Made by a program: the position numbers and the translations under genes. This document shows positions 8,590 through 15,311 of a stretch of 64,000 nt of DNA, one piece after another. The notes beneath the pieces are model-generated. The model made no database searches. It was given only the letters and a program-made list of their open reading frames with translations, and had not been told where the DNA came from. The number at the start of each line of letters is the position of its first letter. Positions within the stretch are counted from its first letter, which is position 1. This stretch comes from an uncultured Clostridia bacterium (GTDB lineage Bacteria; Bacillota; Clostridia; Lachnospirales; Lachnospiraceae). The stretch lies in the NCBI GenBank assembly GCA_947174885.1, contig CAMWKO010000001.1, positions 248,001 to 312,000 of the forward strand, read 5' to 3'.

Positions 8590-8693
8590 ATAAGGTGCAA
8601 TACCTGACACCAATTATAAAGACGAAAGTAAATCTTTCATAAGTGGAGATTAGACCACATTACCAATATTATAAGGGTAAAGGAGACGAGAAC
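8590..8693 (+). promoter_or_regulatory. Structured 5' leader, possible cis-regulatory RNA
   Basis: The leader contains successive short hairpins: GGTG/CACC near 8593-8611, GAAAG/CTTTC near 8625-8639, GTGG/CCAC near 8643-8659, and TTACC/GGTAA just before the AGGAG Shine-Dalgarno at 8681-8685. I do not recognise a known riboswitch. The stems are short, so this is a candidate only. Confidence 0.3.
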
Positions 8694-9617
8694 ATGGCTA
8701 TTTTTGAAGCAAAACTCAACAAGGGACAATTTGAATTATTAAATTATCTCACAATGCACGCAACTAAGGAAAGGCCGGGCGTGGAAGTTAAACCAGAATG
8801 GTTTGTAGAAAATCAGATATCGATTGATGAGCTGTATAGTCTTGTAAACAAAAAGATGATAGAAGTTCACGGAAATGAAATTGAACTTACAAAAAAAGGC
8901 TCACAATCATTAGAACCATATAAGGTTAAAAGAGCTGTTATTATGGCGGCCTCTTTTGATGCAAATCTTATTCCGATAACAGTAAATACACCAAAATCCA
9001 TGATGAAGATTAATGGTAAGCGTATTATTGAAAGAACCTTTGAAATTCTTCAAAAGGCTGAAATCGAAGAGATTTTTGTTATTACGGGATATTCAAGTGA
9101 TGTGTTTGACATTATCAAACCTAAATATCCGAATGCTACTTTTATTAGTATTGAAAGATACAGTGAAGCCAGCACTGTAGCAGCAGTTATGCCTATAAAA
9201 GAGTTTATAAAGAACGCATATGTCATTGATGGTGGTATACTGATTAATAATCCGGACATTATCAGAAAGTACGAGTTTGGAACTAGCTATATGGGTACAT
9301 ATGTAGAAAGTACAAATAAGTGGTGCTATGATGTAGAGAGGGGGATTGTCCGTGGAATTAAAATAGGTGGCGATAAGGCATATGAAATCACAGGTATTTC
9401 ATTCTGGTCAGAAGAAGATGGCAGAAATCTTTCGGCATGTCTTACAAAGGCTAATAATATGGCCGATGGTAGAAAGACAGATTGGGAAGAGATCCCACTT
9501 ACATTATTTAAAGATGATTTCACAGTATCAATCAGACAATGTGCCATAGGAGATGTTACAGAACTTAATTCTATAGCAGACATTGTAAAAATTGACGCAT
9601 CATACAAATCAAGATAG
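8694..9617 (+). CDS. Winged-helix plus sugar-phosphate nucleotidyltransferase (LicC-like)
   Basis: The protein has 307 residues. Residues 1-75 form an alpha/beta region resembling a winged helix (FELLNYLTMHATKERPG, ending ELTKKGSQSLEPY). The remainder is a nucleotidyltransferase with the Rossmann-type core VKRAVIMAASFDANLIPIT, TPKSMMKINGKRIIERT and a VIDGGILINN motif at the usual metal-site position. It resembles LicC-type cytidylyltransferases. The glycine-rich AGGxGTR loop is replaced by MAASFDANL, as in LicC-like proteins, so the substrate is uncertain. An in-frame GTG at 8643 is ignored because AGGAG sits 8 nt before the ATG at 8694. It is 19 nt upstream of a KAP NTPase gene, in one operon. 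Confidence 0.75.
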   Translation: MAIFEAKLNKGQFELLNYLTMHATKERPGVEVKPEWFVENQISIDELYSLVNKKMIEVHGNEIELTKKGSQSLEPYKVKRAVIMAASFDANLIPITVNTPKSMMKINGKRIIERTFEILQKAEIEEIFVITGYSSDVFDIIKPKYPNATFISIERYSEASTVAAVMPIKEFIKNAYVIDGGILINNPDIIRKYEFGTSYMGTYVESTNKWCYDVERGIVRGIKIGGDKAYEITGISFWSEEDGRNLSACLTKANNMADGRKTDWEEIPLTLFKDDFTVSIRQCAIGDVTELNSIADIVKIDASYKSR

Positions 9618-9636
9618 TATCAGAGAGGGTTTTTAA

Positions 9637-11547
9637 ATGGAAAAGTGTTTGAATGATGGAGAGATTATTGAAGTAGTTAAGGAATATATTGACAATGCCA
9701 TTTACAACTATGCAGTTATGATAGACGGCGAATGGGGCAGTGGAAAAACTTTCTTCGTAAAAAATAATCTTTTAAAGGCCATTGAGCAATATGAGAATGA
9801 AAAGGCAAGTAGAAACTATTTATACACACCTCGTAAAGTATTATATATTTCTTTATATGGTATTTCATCTACTGAAGAAATTTCAAATGAAATATATATG
9901 TCATTATACAAATCAATCGGTAGTAATGATGTAAGCGATATCAGATATGGTGTTAAGGTCGTAACAGATATCGCAAAAAGCCGTTGGGATGCAAATTACG
10001 ATGAATTTATAAATAATTTCAGCAATTTTGAAGGATATATATTTATTTTAGACGACCTTGAGAGATGTAACTGCCATATCAATGAGATATTTGGTTACAT
10101 CAATGACTTGGTTGAAAATCAGGGACTTAAGACTATTATTGTATCCAATCAGAAGGAAATCGGTAAATTTATAGAAGCTGATGAGTTGGGATTAAAATAT
10201 TTGCTTAGTGCAAACAGCAATGTAGACTTTGGTGAAATTGATTCCCAATATAAGGATTTAAATCCAGGCGATAAAATTTCTATCAGTGAATTGAAGCGTA
10301 GGACACAGCTTCTTTGTGAAGAAGATAATTCAGCATATCAAAAGGTTAAAGAAAAGCTGGTTGGCTTTACTATTAAGTATGAGCCGGACTATAAGAAGGT
10401 TACAAAGGAAATGCTTCGTGACAATGTTGCTAATCCTGACCTGCAGAACCTTTTATTAGATTTAAATGAACAGCATTGTGCATTTGCAATTGAAAAAGAA
10501 CATACAAACCTTAGAACATTCCAGTTCTTTATTTCAAAGATAATTTTATTATATGAAAATATTAAGTGGCTTAAGGACAGAAAGACAAAGCTGTTAAAGG
10601 AAATGATTAACTACAGCTTCTGTATAGCAGTAGCCTACAAGCAGGGTACATATGAATGGAAATGGACTGAAAATACAGTTTATACAGAGCTTGATTCTTT
10701 TGAAAAGGCATCGGAGTATGGCTATACCATAGCTTTTAGATTTATTGATGAATTTATGATTTACAGTAAGTGTAATCAGGATGAAATTGATAATGATATA
10801 AAATACTATTTATCAAAAGAGTATGAAAAGGAAAAGGATTTAAACAATCCTATTATTGCCCTTGACAGCTGGTGGGAAAAGGATGAAACAAAGATTCGCC
10901 GTTCTATTGAGGATATTATTTCAGGACTTCAGATTAGCAAGTTTGATATTAAATCATATCCATCAATTATATACAAGATGGTTATACTTTGCGATGTAGG
11001 CTTTGAAACAGACCTTCTAATGGAAATGATTAAGCTTATGATTGTAAATATCAAGGAATCAAAATCAGGTACATTGTCTCTTGATGAAGGTAATATCAGC
11101 TTTGACAATGAAAATCTAAAGGATGATTATGAGCTTGCTATTAAGCCTATCAGAATACTTATAGATGAAAAGAATAAATCTACAAAGCAGAATTTTATTA
11201 ATGAGTTGCTTTCAGATACGGAAGGCTGGGGTTCTAAGATTTACGATTATGTAAAAGAGAACAAACAGGAGATTGCAGAGGATAATATCTCATTTATATC
11301 TGAGCTGGATGTAGATAAGATTTTAAATCTTGTAAGAGTATCTGACAATAGAAATATCTATGACTTTAGAAAGGCTTTATATGAAGCATATAAGGCTATG
11401 GGAAATAAGGTAAATGATAGAGATATGGAAAATATCACAAAGCTTTATACAGGACTTAAAGGCGATAAATGCGATGGATATGATCTTATTAAGGTTAGAA
11501 ATATGATTACACTTGTACAGTTCTTAGGAACATTTGCTGAAGCATAG
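9637..11547 (+). CDS. KAP-family P-loop NTPase
   Basis: This 636-residue protein has a Walker A motif GEWGSGKT at residues 31-38 and Walker B FILDDLERC with Asp139 and Asp140 followed by Glu142-Arg143. That arrangement is characteristic of KAP NTPases (the Kidins220/ARMS-PifA group). The rest is alpha-helical and rich in Lys, Glu and Asp, with no clear TM segment. Many KAP proteins have TMs inserted in the ATPase domain; this one appears soluble. F-plasmid PifA, a member of the group, excludes phage T7, so a defence role is possible but unproven. SD AGAGGG precedes the ATG. It is operonic with the nucleotidyltransferase gene. Confidence 0.8.
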   Translation: MEKCLNDGEIIEVVKEYIDNAIYNYAVMIDGEWGSGKTFFVKNNLLKAIEQYENEKASRNYLYTPRKVLYISLYGISSTEEISNEIYMSLYKSIGSNDVSDIRYGVKVVTDIAKSRWDANYDEFINNFSNFEGYIFILDDLERCNCHINEIFGYINDLVENQGLKTIIVSNQKEIGKFIEADELGLKYLLSANSNVDFGEIDSQYKDLNPGDKISISELKRRTQLLCEEDNSAYQKVKEKLVGFTIKYEPDYKKVTKEMLRDNVANPDLQNLLLDLNEQHCAFAIEKEHTNLRTFQFFISKIILLYENIKWLKDRKTKLLKEMINYSFCIAVAYKQGTYEWKWTENTVYTELDSFEKASEYGYTIAFRFIDEFMIYSKCNQDEIDNDIKYYLSKEYEKEKDLNNPIIALDSWWEKDETKIRRSIEDIISGLQISKFDIKSYPSIIYKMVILCDVGFETDLLMEMIKLMIVNIKESKSGTLSLDEGNISFDNENLKDDYELAIKPIRILIDEKNKSTKQNFINELLSDTEGWGSKIYDYVKENKQEIAEDNISFISELDVDKILNLVRVSDNRNIYDFRKALYEAYKAMGNKVNDRDMENITKLYTGLKGDKCDGYDLIKVRNMITLVQFLGTFAEA

Positions 11548-11552
11548 AGTAA

Positions 11553-11581
11553 TTAATAATTTGTAAATATTGTGATATAAT
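11553..11581 (+). promoter_or_regulatory. Promoter of a candidate small RNA
   Basis: TTAATA (11553-11558), a 17-bp spacer and TATAAT (11576-11581) lie just after the KAP gene. The predicted start is near 11588. Confidence 0.5.
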
Positions 11582-11587
11582 GTAGGC

Positions 11588-11692
11588 AACGAGCCAAGTG
11601 AAGGTGTTTACACCTACATTTGGCGACTGCGGATAATCATAGGCTGTGCCTATGATATGAAAAGAAGCTATAGTTAAACTATGGCTTCTTTT
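11588..11692 (+). ncRNA. Unassigned structured RNA of about 105 nt
   Basis: The stretch carries three consecutive stems. The first pairs GCCAAGTG (11593-11600) with CATTTGGC (11617-11624) and has an inner AGGTG-TTTA-CACCT helix. The second is ATCATAGGC-TGT-GCCTATGAT (11636-11656). The third is the 12-bp terminator hairpin at 11663-11689, followed by TTTT. Single-stranded joins such as GACTGCGG are G-rich. It has its own promoter and lies 94 nt before a DUF1284 gene. I do not match it to 6S, SRP, tmRNA or a riboswitch class I know. It could be a trans-acting small RNA or a leader with premature termination. Confidence 0.5.
11663..11692 (+). terminator. Terminator of the candidate small RNA
   Basis: A 12-bp stem (11663-11674 with 11678-11689, one G-U pair) has a TAA loop and ends in TTTT followed by alternating T and A. 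It is a moderate intrinsic terminator. Confidence 0.6.
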
Positions 11693-11785
11693 ATATATGA
11701 ATCATTTAATAGTATGGCATACAGTCCTTGGAGAGGGACTATAAATACTACTACTTTATAATATGGGAAGAAGCAAAACATCAAA

Positions 11786-12205
11786 ATGAAAAACATAGTA
11801 TTACGGGGACATCACTTATTATGCACCCGTCTTTTTATCGGAAACGGATACGATGAAGAATTTGCAGTACGTATGGGTGAAGTCGTTACGAAAATGGAGC
11901 TGGATAATTTCAGTGATGGAAATAAATATGAGAAAACGGATATGATTACACTTGTATGTAAAAGTGACTATGTATGCGAGAAATGTCCGAACAGAGTGGA
12001 GGAGAGAGGATGTAAGCTTGGTGATAAAGACGTTTTGCAGAAGGACAGGCTTGTACTTAAATATTTGGGATTAGAAGAAAATAAATCATATACATTGGAT
12101 GAAATAAAGGGAATAGTCAGAAATATAAAACGGGAGCAATTTGAAGAAATATGCGGAGACTGCAGATGGTATAAAGCAGGATATTGCAGCTATGAAAATC
12201 TGTAG
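11786..12205 (+). CDS. DUF1284 cysteine-rich protein
   Basis: This is a 139-residue protein. The N-terminus NIVLRGHHLLCTRLFIGNGY matches the DUF1284 family, which has a conserved HH..C and GxGY segment. It has further cysteine clusters, CEKCPNRVEERGC near residues 72-84 and CGDCRWYKAGYC at the end, that could bind metal or an Fe-S cluster. The biochemical role is unknown. The SD (GGGAAGAAGC) is weak and distant. It stands alone between the small RNA and a strong terminator. Confidence 0.75.
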   Translation: MKNIVLRGHHLLCTRLFIGNGYDEEFAVRMGEVVTKMELDNFSDGNKYEKTDMITLVCKSDYVCEKCPNRVEERGCKLGDKDVLQKDRLVLKYLGLEENKSYTLDEIKGIVRNIKREQFEEICGDCRWYKAGYCSYENL

Positions 12206-12252
12206 TAAACCAAATTACTCTTATACTGCATAAATGATAAAAGTGTACCAAT

Positions 12253-12299
12253 GAGTCTGACGAATAGCTTATTTAAGCTATTTGTCGGACTCTTTTTTT
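12253..12299 (+). terminator. Strong terminator after the DUF1284 gene
   Basis: An 18-bp stem (12253-12270 with 12275-12292, containing two wobble or mismatch positions) is followed by seven T residues. It is one of the strongest intrinsic terminators in the window. Confidence 0.85.
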
Positions 12300-12568
12300 G
12301 ATAAAAACCTTGAAAATGATTAGATATGAAAAGATGAAGTTTGAAAAATAAAAAATCAAAGTGTTCATTAGGTGAATACTTTGAGGTTTAATATACAGAC
12401 ATCGAAAGTGAAATGAGGTTGAGATACCTGATTAAAGAGCAGGAAGCCTTGCATTAAAGATTATCATCCGGACTGCAGACGGAGGATATGAAAGGGATGG
12501 AAAGTATTCATGACGCTTTCGGAAAAAAGAAAATTTAGGATTATACCTAAGGAAAGAGAGGATTTTTT
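12300..12568. other. Non-coding/decayed stretch
   Basis: No intact gene is visible. A hairpin pairs 12357-12367 with 12373-12383. One + frame from about 12405 reads DIESEMRLRYLIKEQEALH, a stop, then LSSGLQTEDMKGMES and another stop, which looks like a degraded coding sequence. I could not identify the ancestral family. Confidence 0.35.
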
Positions 12569-12754
12569 ATGTAAGTAACTTTTAAAGCAGAAGAAAGAGT
12601 AAATGAAGATCAATGTAATACTTATTTCAAGAAAAGCAGAAACGATGATTATATTGATTTGTTGGAGGAACAAATAAGAAGGAATCCAATTAAAGCTTTT
12701 ATAAGTAATTATTATTTAGTCAAAGAAGTAAAAATGAAAAGGAGGAAGAAATAA
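12569..12754 (+). pseudogene. Small gene with a stop at codon 2
   Basis: A good Shine-Dalgarno (AAAGAGAGGA) precedes ATG at 12569, but the next codon is TAA. Without that stop, the frame stays open for 59 codons and ends at TAA 12752-12754, directly before the next gene. The readable part is charged (for example NDDYIDLLEEQIRRNP) and resembles a small regulatory or antitoxin-like protein in size only. It may be a recent loss, a sequencing error, or use an unrecognised start. The spacing to the downstream gene fits a former two-gene operon. Confidence 0.4.
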
Positions 12755-12755
12755 T

Positions 12756-13190
12756 ATGGCACTTATACATAATGTTTTTAATCAAATAGTTAATATATTA
12801 CAGAATAAAATTGATATTATTAATGTCGGATATAATTCAAAAGGAGGAATTGAGAAATGGTTTCAGGTTGAACTGTTATATGCACTAATAAATGAAGGCT
12901 TAAATGTGGAGCGAGAAGCAGTAATAGGTGTTGAAGATGATTTTTTGCTGTGCGATTTTTATATTAGTGATTCTTCAGGTAACATATATGTTGAACTGAA
13001 AGTTGATACAGAAGGACAGAATATAGCCGACAAATATGTTGAGGATATTAATAAAATTGATATAATAAGGGATGTAACCGGAAATCCGGCTTATGCTGTT
13101 TTAATCTCTAAAGCCGGATATGCAGAATATGGCTTTAATTGTGTAGGTGAGGTAAATGGGTATAAAATTTTTATACAGAGAGCAGAGTAA
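12756..13190 (+). CDS. Small protein with PD-(D/E)XK-like signature
   Basis: The protein has 144 residues and no family I recognise with certainty. Its order of conserved-looking residues fits the PD-(D/E)XK nuclease fold: an early helix GIEKWFQVELLYAL with Glu, then VEREAVIG, then LCDFYISDSSG with the Asp, then the beta-strand motif YVELKVD giving E-x-K, and a C-terminal alpha/beta tail. GGAGGAAG lies about 8 nt upstream of the ATG. It follows a decayed small ORF and a strong terminator, in a stretch that looks accessory. A non-nuclease role is possible, as many members of this fold are inactive. Confidence 0.5.
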   Translation: MALIHNVFNQIVNILQNKIDIINVGYNSKGGIEKWFQVELLYALINEGLNVEREAVIGVEDDFLLCDFYISDSSGNIYVELKVDTEGQNIADKYVEDINKIDIIRDVTGNPAYAVLISKAGYAEYGFNCVGEVNGYKIFIQRAE

Positions 13191-13550
13191 GCTGACTTAT
13201 TATATACACCAAGTCAGAAGCTGTTTTTAAAACAGAGAATATTAAATAAACTTACATAATATTACAATTACTAAATGAATGGAGTGTCACAAAACAGATG
13301 GTTAGAAATTATCATTTATAGAGTGATACTCCTTTTACAATACAAATATATATTCGCAATAATATATATGTATTTGTAGCATACATTGATGGTTATAAGC
13401 TTTTAATACTTATAAATCTGTGTTTAATATTCAAATATAAGTTTATAATTTAAATTTAATTTGCAAAACTATGGATAAGGTGTATAAACCTAACAGTATG
13501 TGTAAAAACTCAAAAGGTCACGAGGATAAAACTCTACGTAGACAAAGGAG
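13191..13550. other. Intergenic DNA without a gene
   Basis: This AT-rich stretch separates the accessory region from the polysaccharide locus. It contains one hairpin that may terminate the upstream gene, and a short palindrome CTGTTTTTAAAACAG near 13219. No open frame with a ribosome-binding site stands out. Confidence 0.5.
13281..13336 (+). terminator. Possible terminator
   Basis: GGAGTGTCAC (13281-13290) pairs with GTGATACTCC (13323-13332, one wobble) and is followed by TTTT. The loop is long at 32 nt, so this is tentative. Confidence 0.4.
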
Positions 13551-13579
13551 TTGTAATTTAAAAATCATTTTGATATAAT
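13551..13579 (+). promoter_or_regulatory. Promoter of the polysaccharide locus
   Basis: TTGTAA (13551-13556), a 17-bp spacer and TATAAT (13574-13579) lie 55 bp upstream of the first ABC transporter gene. It is the best candidate for the main promoter of the locus. Confidence 0.6.
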
Positions 13580-13634
13580 AAAAACTAATTGCATTTGGAA
13601 AATTATAGGGAAAATGCAATATAATGGAGGTTTT

Positions 13635-14402
13635 ATGCTGAATAAAATTGTTAAATATCAGTTTTTATTTGAAGAATTGGTAAAAAGAGACTTTAAGAAG
13701 AAATATAAACGAACAGTGTTAGGTATGTTGTGGAGTCTTATAGCACCACTATTACAGCTTGCAGTTATGGCATTAGTATTTACAAAATTCTTTGGAAGAA
13801 CAACTGAGTATTATGTAATATATCTGTTCACAGGTAATTTATTATTCTCATATTATAATGATGCAACTCAGGGTGGAATGCGTTCGTTATTGCAAAATTC
13901 GGCTATCTTTTGTAAGGTGGATGTACCAAAATATATGTTCCTGCTATCCAGAAACATACAGTCACTAATTAATTTTGGATTATCGTTAGTTATATATTTT
14001 GTGTTTGTAATTGCATATGGAATATCATTAAAATGGTCATTCCTTTTATTAATAATTCCAATTTTCTGTATTATGATATTTAATATAGGATTAGGTATGA
14101 TATTATCAGCCTGCTATGTATTTTTCAGAGATATTGAGTATTTGTATGGAGTATTTGTAATGCTTCTAAACTACTTGTCAGCAATATTCTATACTGTTAA
14201 TTCATTTAGTCCGACAACACAGAAATTGTTTTACTTAAACCCAATATATTCATATATATCATATTTTAGAAAAATAGTTATCTATAATCAGATACCAAGT
14301 ATAAGACATCATTTACTTTGCATAGGATATGCGTTAGTAATCTTGTGTATTGGTTCATGGGTATACAAAAAGAACAATTATAAGTTTTTATATTATGTAT
14401 AA
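13635..14402 (+). CDS. ABC-2 polysaccharide export permease (Wzm/TagG/RgpC type)
   Basis: This 255-residue inner-membrane permease of the ABC-2 family exports finished O-antigen, teichoic acid or rhamnan chains. The N-terminal segment KRDFKKKYKRTVLGMLWSLI is typical, and six TM segments follow to residue 250. An ATG at 13614 would place TGGAGG within the coding region. The ATG at 13635 has GGAGG 6 nt upstream and is chosen. Its ATPase partner is the next gene. Streptococcal rhamnose polysaccharide loci have the same permease/ATPase pair. Confidence 0.9.
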   Translation: MLNKIVKYQFLFEELVKRDFKKKYKRTVLGMLWSLIAPLLQLAVMALVFTKFFGRTTEYYVIYLFTGNLLFSYYNDATQGGMRSLLQNSAIFCKVDVPKYMFLLSRNIQSLINFGLSLVIYFVFVIAYGISLKWSFLLLIIPIFCIMIFNIGLGMILSACYVFFRDIEYLYGVFVMLLNYLSAIFYTVNSFSPTTQKLFYLNPIYSYISYFRKIVIYNQIPSIRHHLLCIGYALVILCIGSWVYKKNNYKFLYYV

Positions 14403-14460
14403 AAAATTAATAGTCAGATGTATAGTATTATTCTGATAGAAAAGGAAAGGAATATACAAG

Positions 14461-15204
14461 ATGATTTTAAATGTAGAAGATGTTTCAATTAGATATATAA
14501 CAGGTGATTTTAAGGATATTGGTTTAAAAGAATATTTTGTCCGTAAGTTAAAGCACGAGTATAATGTTAAGGAGTTTTGGGCAGTAAATGGGATAACTTT
14601 TTCTATAGACAAGGGTGACATGCTGGGGATTGTAGGTACAAACGGTGCCGGTAAATCTACACTACTTAAGGCTATTTCAGGCATTATGATACCAACAAAG
14701 GGAAGAGTAGAAAGATGTGGCACAATAGCAGCGCTTTTGGAACTGGCATCAGGCTTTGACGGCGATCTGACGGTAAAGGAAAATGCGTATCTTCGTGGTG
14801 CGATGCTTGGATATACCAGAAAGTATATGGATGATACTTATGATAATATTATTGAATTTGCAGAGCTTAAGGAATTTGAAAATCGTCCGTTTAAGCAGTT
14901 ATCCTCAGGTATGAAGTCAAGACTTGCATTTTCAATAGCTTCATTAGTACAGCCGGATATACTGATTTTGGATGAAGTATTATCTGTAGGTGATGGAGCA
15001 TTTAGAAAAAAAAGTGAAAATAAGATGAGAGAGATAATTGGAAATGGAGCTACTACTATTCTTGTATCTCATTCTATTGAACAGGTAAAAACACTTTGCA
15101 ATAAAGTGTTATGGTTGGAGAAAGGAAAACAGGTGGCATTTGGACCTTCAGAAGAGTTATGTGATAAATATTCAGCTTATTTAGAAGGTAAATATAAAAT
15201 ATAG
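14461..15204 (+). CDS. ABC polysaccharide export ATPase (Wzt/TagH/RgpD type)
   Basis: The 247-residue ATPase has Walker A GTNGAGKST near residue 60, the ABC signature LSSGMKSRLAF, Walker B DILILDEVLSVGD and the switch SHS. It begins VEDVSIRYITGD, as in the teichoic/O-antigen exporter ATPases. It is the short form: there is no C-terminal carbohydrate-binding domain of the kind that recognises chain-end caps in some Wzt proteins. It pairs with the permease 58 nt upstream. SD AAAGGA is good. Confidence 0.92.
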   Translation: MILNVEDVSIRYITGDFKDIGLKEYFVRKLKHEYNVKEFWAVNGITFSIDKGDMLGIVGTNGAGKSTLLKAISGIMIPTKGRVERCGTIAALLELASGFDGDLTVKENAYLRGAMLGYTRKYMDDTYDNIIEFAELKEFENRPFKQLSSGMKSRLAFSIASLVQPDILILDEVLSVGDGAFRKKSENKMREIIGNGATTILVSHSIEQVKTLCNKVLWLEKGKQVAFGPSEELCDKYSAYLEGKYKI

Positions 15205-15311
15205 AGTGTTATAAATGCATTACAGGGAATGAATTATCTATAGTTTCCAGAGGTGAATGTAAGCATTTTTAATTGGTTTGCTGATTATAATGGTATATAG
15301 GAGAATTTTAT

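Noticed and set aside
8643..8693. GTG start for the nucleotidyltransferase
   Set aside because: It lies within the structured leader without a Shine-Dalgarno; the ATG at 8694 has AGGAG at 8 nt.
12464..12673. Hydrophobic open frame on the minus strand
   Set aside because: No start signal; it overlaps decayed + strand coding and reads as an AT-rich antisense frame.
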